This document shows positions 1-8,368 of a stretch of 64,000 nt of DNA, piece after piece (the first letter of the stretch is position 1; every line of letters starts with the position of its first letter). The translations under genes were made by a program, and so were the position numbers. The notes beneath the pieces are model-generated. The model ran no database searches, was not told the DNA's origin, and saw only the letters and a list, made by a program, of their open reading frames with translations. The stretch is taken from contig JAFRFG010000015.1 of NCBI GenBank assembly GCA_017434455.1, positions 1-64,000 of the forward strand. The letters are read 5' to 3'. The stretch is from Thermoguttaceae bacterium. Lineage in GTDB: Bacteria; Planctomycetota; Planctomycetia; Pirellulales; Thermoguttaceae.

Positions 1-318
1 CGGGGGACGGGTATCGAGGGGGCTCACTCCGAACCGAACACCGAGATCGAGTGGTTCATGAATCAAAAGTTCCGCCTGGCGCTTTTGCGCGACACGGACA
101 AAGACGCCGAGCCGATGGTGATCGACTTCACCCGCTACGACCTTCCCGCCGCCGAACCGGCCGACCCCGCGCCCGATGCCCCGGTGCGCAACTGGAGTTT
201 AGTGAACCGTATCAAACAAAAGTGCTGCCGAAACAAAGATCGGCCGATACGGATCGGGGAACTGACCGACGAGGAGCGAGAGCTGATTGAGCGGATGGTC
301 ACACTCCCGCAAGAATGA
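1..318 (+). CDS. 3' end of an unidentified gene (partial)
   Basis: The frame is open from the first base of the window to a stop at 318, so this is the C-terminal part of a gene whose start lies outside. An internal ATG at 58 exists, but the codons before it read on without a stop. The visible product is charged, with a proline/alanine/aspartate-rich stretch (PAAEPADPAPDAP) and a basic patch (KQKCCRNK) followed by an acidic helix-like tail (DEERELIERM). I do not recognise a family. It is followed by a bidirectional terminator. Confidence 0.5.
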   Translation, partial: RGTGIEGAHSEPNTEIEWFMNQKFRLALLRDTDKDAEPMVIDFTRYDLPAAEPADPAPDAPVRNWSLVNRIKQKCCRNKDRPIRIGELTDEERELIERMVTLPQE

Positions 319-343
319 ACCGTTACATGGGTGTTAAAAACGA

Positions 344-395
344 AAACGGCCAGACGAAGAAGGGGCTTGCTCCCCTCTTGCTTGGCCGTTTTTTA
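344..395. terminator. Bidirectional Rho-independent terminator
   Basis: An AAACGGCCA arm and a TGGCCGTTT arm flank a short insert and are followed by a T-rich run (and preceded by A-rich sequence). It lies between the partial gene on the left and the convergent glycosyltransferase gene on the right, so it can serve both. Confidence 0.7.
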
Positions 396-411
396 TTTGT
401 TTTGACCTCGT

Positions 412-1695
412 TTAGCCACGCCTGGTTTTTTGGCGAAGACCTTTGAGAAACCTGAACAATGTCGGACACCGCACCCTAATCAATTTACGCAACCCTTCAA
501 AAAGCCTGAACAATGTCGGGTAAAACCGCGTCTTAATCAATATCCAAGTCACCCAGGCACTGACAACTGAGCAGAGCCCTTCGTCCATACGATAGCGAAG
601 ATCGCTCATCAAACCGGCATAGTCTCGGGAATAGACATGCCCTGCCACGCGAGCACGGAGAGCTCCGTCCTGGGAGTGACGAATTTGCTCCGGCGCCGAC
701 CCGGGAGAGAAATCCTTAAAATAACGTCGCCAATAATAGTATCGGGCCAGATTCACATCACGCCTAAGCACTTGGTTACCCTTGCTTCTTATAGACGCCC
801 CGCCGCTGTGACGCCGATAGACACTACTCAACTCGTCGACCCGGAACCATCTGTGTCTTTGAGCGAGGATACTATACCATAGGGGGAGATCAGCCATGTA
901 AAGACACGCAGTGAGAAACGGATTTTCACGGAACCCCGTTTCCAGCAGCGAGGAGCGAACCATTGCTGTAACCGTAAAGACCAAAAAGTGAACGGTATCG
1001 ACCATGTGCTCATCGTAAAAAAGATTCCCCGAATCGTTCGGGAGAACCCAGTAAGGACCATCACTCGCCTCGGGGCAGGTTCCTTGTTCGTACTTCGTTT
1101 TACACTGGCCGCAGACCAACCCTATCGAGGGATCCGATTCAAGAGTATCAACTTGCTTTTGAAGTTTACGCTCATCGATCCAGTAATCATCCCCTTCACA
1201 AAAGGCAATATACTTCCCGCGACACGATAGGAGCGTCCTAACCCAATTGCTGCCATTATAGAACCGACAGTTTTTCTTCGCTGTGAGAACACGTATCTTT
1301 TCGGGATATTGCTTTTGGTAATCCAAAACAATATCTCTTGTCCGATCAGTGGAACAATCCTCCCCAATCACCAACTCGAAAGGGAACGACGTTTTCTGTG
1401 AAACGATACTATCAATCGCCTCTGCCAAAAAATCTTGGTGATTATACGCAAGCATAACGACACTGACCAGTGGCCGAATCTCTTTCACCTCGGAGCTAAT
1501 CTCGGTACATGGAATCTGGTGGATATCGACAAAGGAAATTTGACACCCCCGTAGTTTTTCCAGTTCCTCCTGGAACTCTGATTCCAACCGCGGCTGGGGA
1601 AAAGCGCAAATCCTCTTATAGAGTGTCCGACCAGCCATCTCAGGGGCATTTTGAAGACGCGGTTCATCAAAGTCCTGTTGTTGATAATCCACCAT
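412..1695 (-). CDS. Family 2 glycosyltransferase
   Basis: A 427-residue GT-A fold glycosyltransferase that would add a sugar from an NDP-sugar donor to a lipid-linked glycan at the cytoplasmic membrane face. The GT2 core starts near residue 76 (LVSVVMLAYNH), with the nucleotide-binding GEDCSTDRT near 111-119 and the metal-binding CEGDDYW near 166-172. The C-terminus is basic with repeated hydrophobic stretches (WVTWILIKT), suggesting membrane association. I chose the ATG at 1695 because AGGAG lies 7-8 bases before it; a TTG at 1734 would overlap the flippase stop. It lies 16 bases after the flippase gene, so the two are probably co-transcribed. Donor and acceptor sugars cannot be read from the sequence. 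Confidence 0.88.
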   Translation of the reverse strand: MVDYQQQDFDEPRLQNAPEMAGRTLYKRICAFPQPRLESEFQEELEKLRGCQISFVDIHQIPCTEISSEVKEIRPLVSVVMLAYNHQDFLAEAIDSIVSQKTSFPFELVIGEDCSTDRTRDIVLDYQKQYPEKIRVLTAKKNCRFYNGSNWVRTLLSCRGKYIAFCEGDDYWIDERKLQKQVDTLESDPSIGLVCGQCKTKYEQGTCPEASDGPYWVLPNDSGNLFYDEHMVDTVHFLVFTVTAMVRSSLLETGFRENPFLTACLYMADLPLWYSILAQRHRWFRVDELSSVYRRHSGGASIRSKGNQVLRRDVNLARYYYWRRYFKDFSPGSAPEQIRHSQDGALRARVAGHVYSRDYAGLMSDLRYRMDEGLCSVVSAWVTWILIKTRFYPTLFRLFEGLRKLIRVRCPTLFRFLKGLRQKTRRG

Positions 1696-1711
1696 GAAAA
1701 ATTCTCCTATT

Positions 1712-3199
1712 TCATTGTGCGGCAAATCGCCCAAGGAATTTTTTCAGAAACGGAAAACGACCGATCAGAAGCCGGATTAACTCCGTCGAGGCATCCGTTT
1801 TCAATAACAGGTTACTCCCTCCATAGCAAAGACATCCGAAGGCAGCCGGAATGATGAGCCCCAACCAAGGGGAATGTGGATATATTAGAACGTAAGCCCC
1901 CCAGGCGAGGACACAGGAAATAACCGCCAGAATAACATAGATCGCCGCGTCGCTGAGTTGCCGAAAGAGCCCGTAACCAAGTTCCTTACCGGTAAAGAAT
2001 GAATTGAGATAGGCACATAGTGCCGAAGAGAAAATCCCAAAGGAGAGCATCGGCATGAGACCGAAAAAAATGAGGATAGCTATGGAAACCAGCGCCAGCA
2101 ACTTCTTGATGATTTCCAGCCCAAGAAATAGGTCGGATCGTCCTCTGGCTTTCAAGAGCTGAAGGTTCAAAACATGAATCGGCCAGAAAATCACCATACT
2201 GGTGATCATCCACCAGTATGGGATACAGGGGAGCCAGCGCGGGTTGAGAACTAACTCGATGAATGGCCGAGAAAGGGTGCAAAGGAGATAGGAAGGAAAA
2301 ACAACAACGAAAATCGACATACAAAGCGACCGCCGAAAGGCCGCTTTGAGCCGCGTCAAATCGTCCTGCATTTTAGCAAAGGCAGGAAAAAGAACCCCGG
2401 CAATGGCACCCTGAACGCTGTGCGGCCATAGGTTCGCATAACTGTTGGCTCTTGAGTAAAAACCAAGCAGGCGGGCATCGTAACATTTACCGATGACTAA
2501 GCTGTAGAGGTTCGAGAAAATCCCATCCAAAAGCCCGGAGACGAGCATCTTGGAACCAAACCCGAATAATGATTTCAGCGCCGAGAAACTGAAAATAAGC
2601 TTTGGCGTCCAACGCACAAAAAATATCAACAGAAGCGAACGACAGATAGCCGCGATGACCGGTTGCCAGACCAGAGCCCAGACACCATACCCCTTCCAAG
2701 CCAGATAAAGAGCAACGCCCCCACTGATCGGCAGGGTAACCAGACCGATGAAGGAATTGAGCCCTTGGCGAAGAGAGCGCTGGAGAATCTTCTGGTGAAT
2801 CGAGACAACCGCGCCGATCGGCAAGGTCCAGGCCGATACCACAATCGTCCTGCGGAGGATTGGCTGGTGATAAAAATCGGCAAACCAGGGGGCTGCCGCG
2901 ATCATCGCGAAACAGAAAAGGAAGCTGAGCAGGAGGTTATAGTAGAAGACAGAACAATAGTCTTCTTCGGTCACTTCCTTTTTTTGAATCAGTGCCGACC
3001 CGAACCCGCCATCGATGAACATTTGGCTGATCGACCAAAAGATCGCCAGCATTCCCAGAATACCGTAATCCTCAGGGCAGAGCAGACGCGCCAGGCAAAT
3101 GCCGAGGAAAAGTTGGATAAACTGGGTGGCAAACTGAAAAACCAGTACCCAACTGGCGGCTTTAAAAGATCGCTGGGCTAAATTCTGATCGTCTGCCAT
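1712..3199 (-). CDS. Wzx/WzxC-type polysaccharide flippase
   Basis: A 495-residue multi-helix membrane protein with about a dozen hydrophobic segments throughout. The N-terminus (LAQRSFKAASWVLVFQFATQFIQLFLGICLARLLCPEDYGILGM) matches the WzxC-like branch of the MOP exporter superfamily, which flips undecaprenyl-linked repeat units across the inner membrane. The FIDGGFGSALIQKK segment near residue 60 is typical of that branch. The start is the ATG at 3199; a TTG at 3226 is possible and neither has a strong ribosome-binding site. The gene precedes the glycosyltransferase in one transcription unit and diverges from the aminotransferase gene. Confidence 0.9.
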   Translation of the reverse strand: MADDQNLAQRSFKAASWVLVFQFATQFIQLFLGICLARLLCPEDYGILGMLAIFWSISQMFIDGGFGSALIQKKEVTEEDYCSVFYYNLLLSFLFCFAMIAAAPWFADFYHQPILRRTIVVSAWTLPIGAVVSIHQKILQRSLRQGLNSFIGLVTLPISGGVALYLAWKGYGVWALVWQPVIAAICRSLLLIFFVRWTPKLIFSFSALKSLFGFGSKMLVSGLLDGIFSNLYSLVIGKCYDARLLGFYSRANSYANLWPHSVQGAIAGVLFPAFAKMQDDLTRLKAAFRRSLCMSIFVVVFPSYLLCTLSRPFIELVLNPRWLPCIPYWWMITSMVIFWPIHVLNLQLLKARGRSDLFLGLEIIKKLLALVSIAILIFFGLMPMLSFGIFSSALCAYLNSFFTGKELGYGLFRQLSDAAIYVILAVISCVLAWGAYVLIYPHSPWLGLIIPAAFGCLCYGGSNLLLKTDASTELIRLLIGRFPFLKKFLGRFAAQ

Positions 3200-3691
3200 C
3201 GGACCGCTTGTTGACCTTGCAATCAATTGGGCTTTTCAGGTTATTCTGCATTCCGAAGCAGAATTCGAGAAAAAACGGGAGAAACTGGGGGCATCTTGCT
3301 ATATTACCCCCCCAAAAAAATGGGGGCTCCGTTAAATACACGAAAACTACCTCCCGGAGCTATTGTACTCCAGGAGCAATTATATTTATTAGACCACTTC
3401 TGCGCAACAAGACAAGGGTGTTTAACCGGAAAATCCTTTGGTTTATGGGTGTCTCCATAGAGAACACGATCACCTTTTTGTATTGGGAGAACCAAATGGC
3501 TGCAAAGCTGGATATAGATGAGCGGAGCCGGAGAAAACCAATCGTTTCTATTTCCCTTCCTTAGGGTTTCGAAATTAACGGGGTCTCGAATGGCAAATCA
3601 AGGGATCCGAGGCTTTTTGCTTCCAGATATCCTTCCCTTCTTTGAGGGGGGACTTCTGTCTGTTCGAGTGGAAGGAAGCGCTTTGGCATAC
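3200..3691. other. Divergent intergenic region
   Basis: This gap lies between the divergent flippase and aminotransferase genes. Short open frames here have no ribosome-binding sites or recognisable products. A run of C followed by A and G (about 3306-3328) can form a small hairpin. The right edge carries a strong promoter, listed separately. I see no other gene. Confidence 0.5.
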
Positions 3692-3720
3692 TTGACATAC
3701 TCTCGATTGCGTGGGATAAT
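3692..3720 (+). promoter_or_regulatory. Sigma-70-type promoter of the aminotransferase gene
   Basis: A perfect TTGACA -35 box (3692-3697) and a GATAAT -10 box (3715-3720) are separated by exactly 17 bases. Transcription would start near 3727, giving a leader of about 50 bases before the ATG at 3778. This also argues against the upstream TTG at 3727 as the translation start. Confidence 0.75.
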
Positions 3721-3777
3721 GACGGGTTGGTTTTGGCAGGTGTCCTTACCAGGGCAGAAAACGGAAGAAGGAAAGCC

Positions 3778-4875
3778 ATGTCCCGCGAAGAACCGGTCTT
3801 GGTCACAAAGTCGACGATGCCACCCCTTCAAGAGGTTGTTAAGCTACTTGAGGGGGTTTGGGAACGTGCTTACTTGACAAACAATGGTCCCCTTCTCCAA
3901 CAGTTCGAACGACTGATTGCCGCGCGAAATGGGGTTGCAGACGCCGTGGCCGTTGCTAACGGAACCCTGGCAATTGAGCTTCTTTTGGAGGCATTCGACA
4001 TCAAAGGGGAGGTAATCACGACCCCCTTTACCTTTCCCGCGACGGCTACCGCTATCTGCCGTGCTGGAGCGGAACCGGTCTTTGTCGATATTGACCCCGA
4101 AACGTGGAATATCGACCCACAGGCGGTCGAGCGGGCTATAACACCAAACACAACGGCGATTCTCGGTGTTCACGTTTTCGGGAGGCCTTGTGACGTTCGC
4201 CGGCTCGAGAGAATCGCGAAGACCAATCATCTTCGACTTATCTATGACGCGGCTCACGCGAATTTTGTTCGAACCCAAGGGAAATCGATTTTTGAGTGGG
4301 GAGACGCTTCTTCCGTCAGTTTTCACGCGACAAAGCTTTTCCACACATCCGAGGGGGGGGCATGCTTTTCCCCCGATCCGGAAATTCGGGCGAAGATTCG
4401 CCGTCTGCGCAATTTTGGCTATGGCGCGAACGCGCGTCTGACGGAGGTTGGCACAAACGCGAAGATGATGGAGTTCGCGGCCGCGGTCGGCATCGTGAAT
4501 CTCAGGAGAGTCGACTCAGTGATTGAATCACGACGTCGGCTTTATCGATTGTATAAAGAACGGCTTGCGGGGATTGATTCCCTCGCGTTTCAAAAGATCG
4601 ATGGGGATGAAACCAATTTTGGATACTTCCCCGTGGTTTTTCCATCCGAGGAAATATTGCTCCGTGTAATTCAGGAACTGAATCAAAAGAATATATTCCC
4701 CAGACGCTATTTCTGGCCGCTTTTGTCCGACATGACACCTTTCGCTGAGGCGTCTTCATCTTCGTTGGCTGTCGCCAAAACGGTCTCATCACGCATCGTT
4801 TGTCTCCCCTTTTACCCAGATATGGGGGAGGACGTTGTCGGTGAAATCTGCGATACGATCAGACAGTTCGTTTAG
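3778..4875 (+). CDS. DegT/DnrJ/EryC1-family sugar aminotransferase
   Basis: A 365-residue PLP-dependent aminotransferase that converts an NDP-keto-sugar to an amino sugar. The expected family features are present: the NGTLAIELL segment near 61-69 that binds the cofactor phosphate, YDAAH at 156-160 with the PLP-ring aspartate D157, and the Schiff-base lysine K186 within SFHATKLFHTSEGG. The start at 3778 is supported by a GAAGGA ribosome-binding site and by the promoter just upstream. It stands alone on the plus strand, divergent from the flippase. It would supply the amino sugar that the neighbouring acyl module could modify. The exact sugar is unknown. Confidence 0.9.
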   Translation: MSREEPVLVTKSTMPPLQEVVKLLEGVWERAYLTNNGPLLQQFERLIAARNGVADAVAVANGTLAIELLLEAFDIKGEVITTPFTFPATATAICRAGAEPVFVDIDPETWNIDPQAVERAITPNTTAILGVHVFGRPCDVRRLERIAKTNHLRLIYDAAHANFVRTQGKSIFEWGDASSVSFHATKLFHTSEGGACFSPDPEIRAKIRRLRNFGYGANARLTEVGTNAKMMEFAAAVGIVNLRRVDSVIESRRRLYRLYKERLAGIDSLAFQKIDGDETNFGYFPVVFPSEEILLRVIQELNQKNIFPRRYFWPLLSDMTPFAEASSSSLAVAKTVSSRIVCLPFYPDMGEDVVGEICDTIRQFV

Positions 4876-5057
4876 CCCGCAGCGCTGAGCAACGGAAACA
4901 GTTTTTTGGCCAAATGTTGAGGCACTGTCGTATACCAGCTTTCTTTCTTTAGTATGAACACCACTTTCTTAAGAGAATTCATACCACTATACGGGCAAAG
5001 CAGCAGACCTTGGCAACATTCTTCGCTCAGGGGAATTGGAGGGTAAAGAACTTCGAC

Positions 5058-6209
5058 TTATTCTTGCATCGGAAACTCTTTAAGAAAAATATCTGACGAC
5101 CTACCACTAGAAAAGGTCCTTCTAGCCGATAATGCATATTCTGTCGTTGAGTTTGATATTTGTTCCATGACTTCATCAGTATATTCTCCGAACATCGGCC
5201 CGATACCTGCTTGTATAAATTCACAGTCGGGATACTCATTTAATTCTATTAAGGTTGGTTTTCCGGAAGATGAAATAGCGACATCCCAACCACAGAGATC
5301 GAACCACGCGATTTTTGAATGGAGACATTTCACCCAATCCAATACACCGCGAAACTGAGGTATCTTACATTGAATACCTCTCTGTTTCAGGGATCCTTTC
5401 TTAAAGTGGCTTGCTTGGGATATTTGGTCACATACCGTTCCATCATCCATTATTCTGCAAAAACCACCCCCGGCACATGCGTTATCAACTACCGAATCGT
5501 TCGAACCAAATCTAATCAATGATCCTAAAACTACGATCTCTTTATTAAGGCGCCTATACGTGTAGACCCTTATTGTATTTAGAGATGACGCGTTAAACTG
5601 AGCTGTTATGGGATGCTGTTCTAGGATAGACTGGACAACAAAATTTGCTCCACCCGCATTGCTATACTCTGAAAATAATGTCCGGACCGATTCTTTTGTC
5701 TTAAAGTCATCTCCATTAAACTTATGAACATTATTTCCGCACCCAGACCCGCCTTCCAGTGTCGGGGACAACGAAGGTTTTATAATAAAATCACTAGTAT
5801 GCCGTATTAGATCCAACGACTTTTCATAATCAATAGCATTGCCGTTCTCATCATAAAAAATGTTATTTTGGCATTTAAGAATTGTTCTCGGCCTATCTAC
5901 ATCAAAAAAAATGCGGTCATAGGCAGCCTTGTCAACATAAGCGTTTGTGTATTTACCATTATTTAAATAGGCAATGATATAAAAATAATACAATTCGGTT
6001 GAAATATATTTGTCAGATACTATCCCATTGAATCTTGAGTAGAACTCACTGTAAAAATCAGCTACCTTAAAACCATATTTTTTAAAGTACACCGAGGAAG
6101 AATGGTTATAATGATCTAAGTCAGACTCATTCAAATGGAAGTATTCACAAAAATGCTGCAGTCCCAGACTCTTTTCGACACCCAAAATCACATGCTTATT
6201 AAACTTCAT
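5058..6209 (-). CDS. ATP-grasp enzyme, sugar-transfer-associated type
   Basis: A 383-residue protein that fits the ATP-grasp fold linked to polysaccharide loci (ATPgrasp_ST-like). Supporting segments are DFIIKPSLSPTLEGGSGCGN (ATP-binding lysine and glycine-rich loop, about 140-160), NTIRVYTYRR, and the metal-binding LIELNEYPDCEFIQ near 330. Such enzymes join a carboxylate to an amine or hydroxyl using ATP, perhaps decorating a surface sugar with an amino acid. A good AGGATAAA ribosome-binding site precedes the ATG. The gene is far more AT-rich than its neighbours and has different codon use, which suggests lateral transfer. Substrates are unknown. Confidence 0.72.
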   Translation of the reverse strand: MKFNKHVILGVEKSLGLQHFCEYFHLNESDLDHYNHSSSVYFKKYGFKVADFYSEFYSRFNGIVSDKYISTELYYFYIIAYLNNGKYTNAYVDKAAYDRIFFDVDRPRTILKCQNNIFYDENGNAIDYEKSLDLIRHTSDFIIKPSLSPTLEGGSGCGNNVHKFNGDDFKTKESVRTLFSEYSNAGGANFVVQSILEQHPITAQFNASSLNTIRVYTYRRLNKEIVVLGSLIRFGSNDSVVDNACAGGGFCRIMDDGTVCDQISQASHFKKGSLKQRGIQCKIPQFRGVLDWVKCLHSKIAWFDLCGWDVAISSSGKPTLIELNEYPDCEFIQAGIGPMFGEYTDEVMEQISNSTTEYALSARRTFSSGRSSDIFLKEFPMQE

Positions 6210-6606
6210 TTTATCCTACCCCTGCTAGTCCAATACCACAATTGATGCGCCATGGAAGAAGGACGACCTCACTCACGCCGAATTCAAAGAGCGAGAAATG
6301 GTTCTTTAGGCATCGCAACAGAAAAATTCTACCGGTACAATGCACAATCGCTTTCTAAACAGAACGAAACTGCGAACAATTTCATTGGTTCTGATATCCT
6401 TGTTCAAGTTACTTCACCAATGGAATCTGTCTGCCCTCCCACACACTATTTAAGTTTATCGCAATGCATTTTCTCTGTCAACACTCTTTCGGTTCTAATC
6501 TCTTATTTTTGAGATTGCTTCAATCTCTCCCGGTACGCTCATTCCGAGCACCTGAGGATTTGTGAATTGCAGCATTACTCGTCAAAGTACTGGGAGCCCA
6601 CAACGT
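6210..6606. other. AT-rich spacer between the ATP-grasp gene and the insertion sequence
   Basis: The composition matches the AT-rich ATP-grasp gene. A short plus-strand open frame (6252-6512) has no ribosome-binding site and reads like noise. The region holds a candidate minus-strand promoter, listed separately, and nothing else that I can identify. Confidence 0.5.
6453..6481 (-). promoter_or_regulatory. Candidate promoter for the ATP-grasp gene
   Basis: On the minus strand a perfect TTGACA (6476-6481) is followed after 17 bases by TAAACT (6453-6458), a fair -10 box. It would give a leader of roughly 235 bases before the ATP-grasp start codon. Confidence 0.45.
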
Positions 6607-6614
6607 CTATATTC
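6607..6614. repeat. Left copy of the 8-bp target-site duplication
   Basis: CTATATTC directly abuts the left inverted repeat of the ISL3 element and is identical to the 8 bases after the right end. An 8-bp duplication is what the ISL3 family makes. Confidence 0.92.
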
Positions 6615-6716
6615 GGCTCTTCACCCGTTTTGGGGGAAGGAAGCAGAATAATATAGATGTGGACAAGGTCCCCTGTTAAAATGGTTTTTACGGAACCTAA
6701 CCAAACAGGAGGAACG

Positions 6717-7921
6717 ATGTACACGTCACTATTATACTGGCAACAGGGATCCGTGTCTATAGGCATCAAAAATTTGAGCGGTTGAAGGGGGGCAGCGTGC
6801 GAATCCATTTTTCGATTCCCGAGGAAAAGTGTTCCTGCCCCAAGTGCGGATGCCAACGTCTCTGGGTCAAAGAATGGAGGCAGCGTGAGTTGACTGGGTA
6901 TCCTTCCGGTGTAAATAAGACGACCCTCGTTGTAAGAATCCCGAAGCTGGAATGCCCTTCCTGCCACACGATTAGACAAGCTCCCTTATCATTCGCAAGG
7001 CCCAATAAACACTATACTCGCAAGTTCGAGGAGATAGTTATAACGCTCCTGGAGTCAATGACGATTAGCGATGTGGCACGGTATTTAGGGGTCTCATGGA
7101 ATACGATCAGACAGATCGAGCAGCATTATCTTGAGAAGCATTTCTCTCGTCCTTCTCTCAAAGGATTACGCTTTATCGCTATCGATGAAATATCCTCTAG
7201 GAAGGGATTCTCCTTCCTGACACTAGTAATGAACTTGGAGACTGGGGCGGTGGTGTACATTGGTGACGGCCGCCAGGAAGACGCTCTGAAGCCATTCTGG
7301 CGAAAACTAAAAAGATCGGGGAGTCGAATATTGGCGGTCGCTACTGATATGTCACGCCCATACACCAAGGCAATACGAGAGAACCTGCCTGAGGCGGTAC
7401 ACGTCTTTGATCGTTTTCATATCGTCAAGATGTTTAACGAGGTTATAGATAACGTCAGAAGGCACCTCTACGCAAAGATCAAGAACAAAGACGAACGACA
7501 CGCACTTAAAGGAATGAAATACATTCTGCTGAAACGACCAGAGAAGCATGATTCTTCGAAGGGAGAGCCCGAGCGTCTCCGCCGGACGTTGGAAGCAAAC
7601 CAGGACCTGAACACCCTTTATTATCTCAAAGAGGAACTACACTCTCTCTGGGATGAGGAAGAACGCGATGTCGCACAAGGCAGAATGCTGGACGTGATCT
7701 CCTATATGTTTTCACTGAGTATCCCCTACCTGAAACGCTTCGCGAAATCATTGAGGGATCATGCCTTAGGAATACTCGCTTGGTTCGATTATCAGATAAC
7801 AACCGGCCCCCTGGAGGGCCTCAATAACAAAATTAAGGTGATAAAGAGAAAGGCCTACGGTTTCAGAAACATGGAGTACTTCAAGCTGAAGATTTTATCC
7901 TGTCATATCCGTAGGCCTTAG
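6717..7921 (+). CDS. tnp: ISL3-family transposase, probably made by -1 frameshifting
   Basis: The best start is the ATG at 6717, with a perfect AGGAGG ribosome-binding site. That frame stops after 22 codons at 6783, while the long transposase frame runs one base back to 7921. They join at the in-register heptamer A AAT TTG (6770-6776), giving a product of about 401 residues, a normal length for the family. The joined sequence (GIKNLERLKGGSVRI) continues smoothly into the N-terminal zinc finger (CSCPKCG, then CPSCH). Catalytic candidates are Asp in FIAIDEIS, Asp in AVATDMS and Glu in GPLEGLNNKIKVIKRKAYGFRN. Without the shift only a TTG at 6782 with no good ribosome-binding site could start the long frame. 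Confidence 0.9.
6770..6776 (+). promoter_or_regulatory. Candidate -1 ribosomal slippery site
   Basis: A AAT TTG has the X XXY YYZ form and is in register with the ATG at 6717. Slipping back one base moves ribosomes from the 22-codon leader into the transposase frame. A simple indel in an inactive copy is the alternative. Confidence 0.5.
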
Positions 7922-7944
7922 TCCCCCAGAAATTAAGAAGAACC

Positions 7945-7952
7945 CTATATTC
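7945..7952. repeat. Right copy of the 8-bp target-site duplication
   Basis: CTATATTC follows the right inverted repeat and is identical to 6607-6614. Confidence 0.92.
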
Positions 7953-8144
7953 TTAAATACTGGCCCCCAATTCGGCATTCAGCTTTAAGTTTATTCCCAA
8001 CCCAGTAAGACTGAATGTCCAAGAGTTGACTCTTTTAGCTCATGACTCGCGACATATCACGAGGATAACCAATCCATAAAACCGTCCGAGATATACCTAA
8101 TCACACCTATCACTATTTAACCGGCTCACAATATCGGTTTTGGC

Positions 8145-8368
8145 TTAATATTCAACCAGCGGCGGATAGATACGATTGTCCCCAAACAGACATTTACCCA
8201 GCTTAGACCGATACGAAAACCGCAGCAGAAACATTGATTCTCTCTCCGTAATAGCGGCGGCGCACCGGGTCACCATAGTCAGTGGAATGGATTACCCGAG
8301 ACATTCCCAAAATCCTTAAGAGAATAGGGGTGGAGTGCGGCAGGTGAATCAGGATAAAGCGCTCTTTT
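8145..8368 (-). pseudogene. Decayed C-terminal fragment of a KAS III gene
   Basis: Read on the minus strand, this matches the last third of the intact KAS III gene at 10089-11150 at the nucleotide level. PYSLKDFGNVSG is followed by a frameshift, then IPLTMVTRCAAAITERES, another shift, then a CGFRIGLSW-like block and a final VEY- or LNI-like end. At least two frameshifts and in-frame stops make it non-functional. Homology begins right at the stop codon of the acyl ligase gene. It is a remnant of an extra KAS III copy. Confidence 0.78.

Larger units (their letters stand above)
6615..7944 (+). mobile_element. Intact ISL3-family insertion sequence, 1330 bp
   Basis: The left inverted repeat (6615-6637) begins with the family-typical GGCTCTTC. 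The right repeat (7922-7944, read on the minus strand) begins GGTTCTTC. The two 23-bp ends match at 16 positions, including the shared TGGGGGA inner block. The exact 8-bp direct repeat CTATATTC on both sides defines the borders and marks a recent insertion that has not been scrambled. It carries one transposase gene, split by a probable -1 frameshift. It landed in an AT-rich gap at the edge of the acyl module and does not interrupt a recognisable intact gene. Confidence 0.93.

Noticed and set aside
3208..3564. Short open frames upstream of the aminotransferase gene
   Set aside because: No ribosome-binding site, low-complexity products, and they lie in a divergent promoter region.
6252..6512. 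An 86-codon plus-strand frame in the AT-rich spacer
   Set aside because: No ribosome-binding site and no recognisable product.
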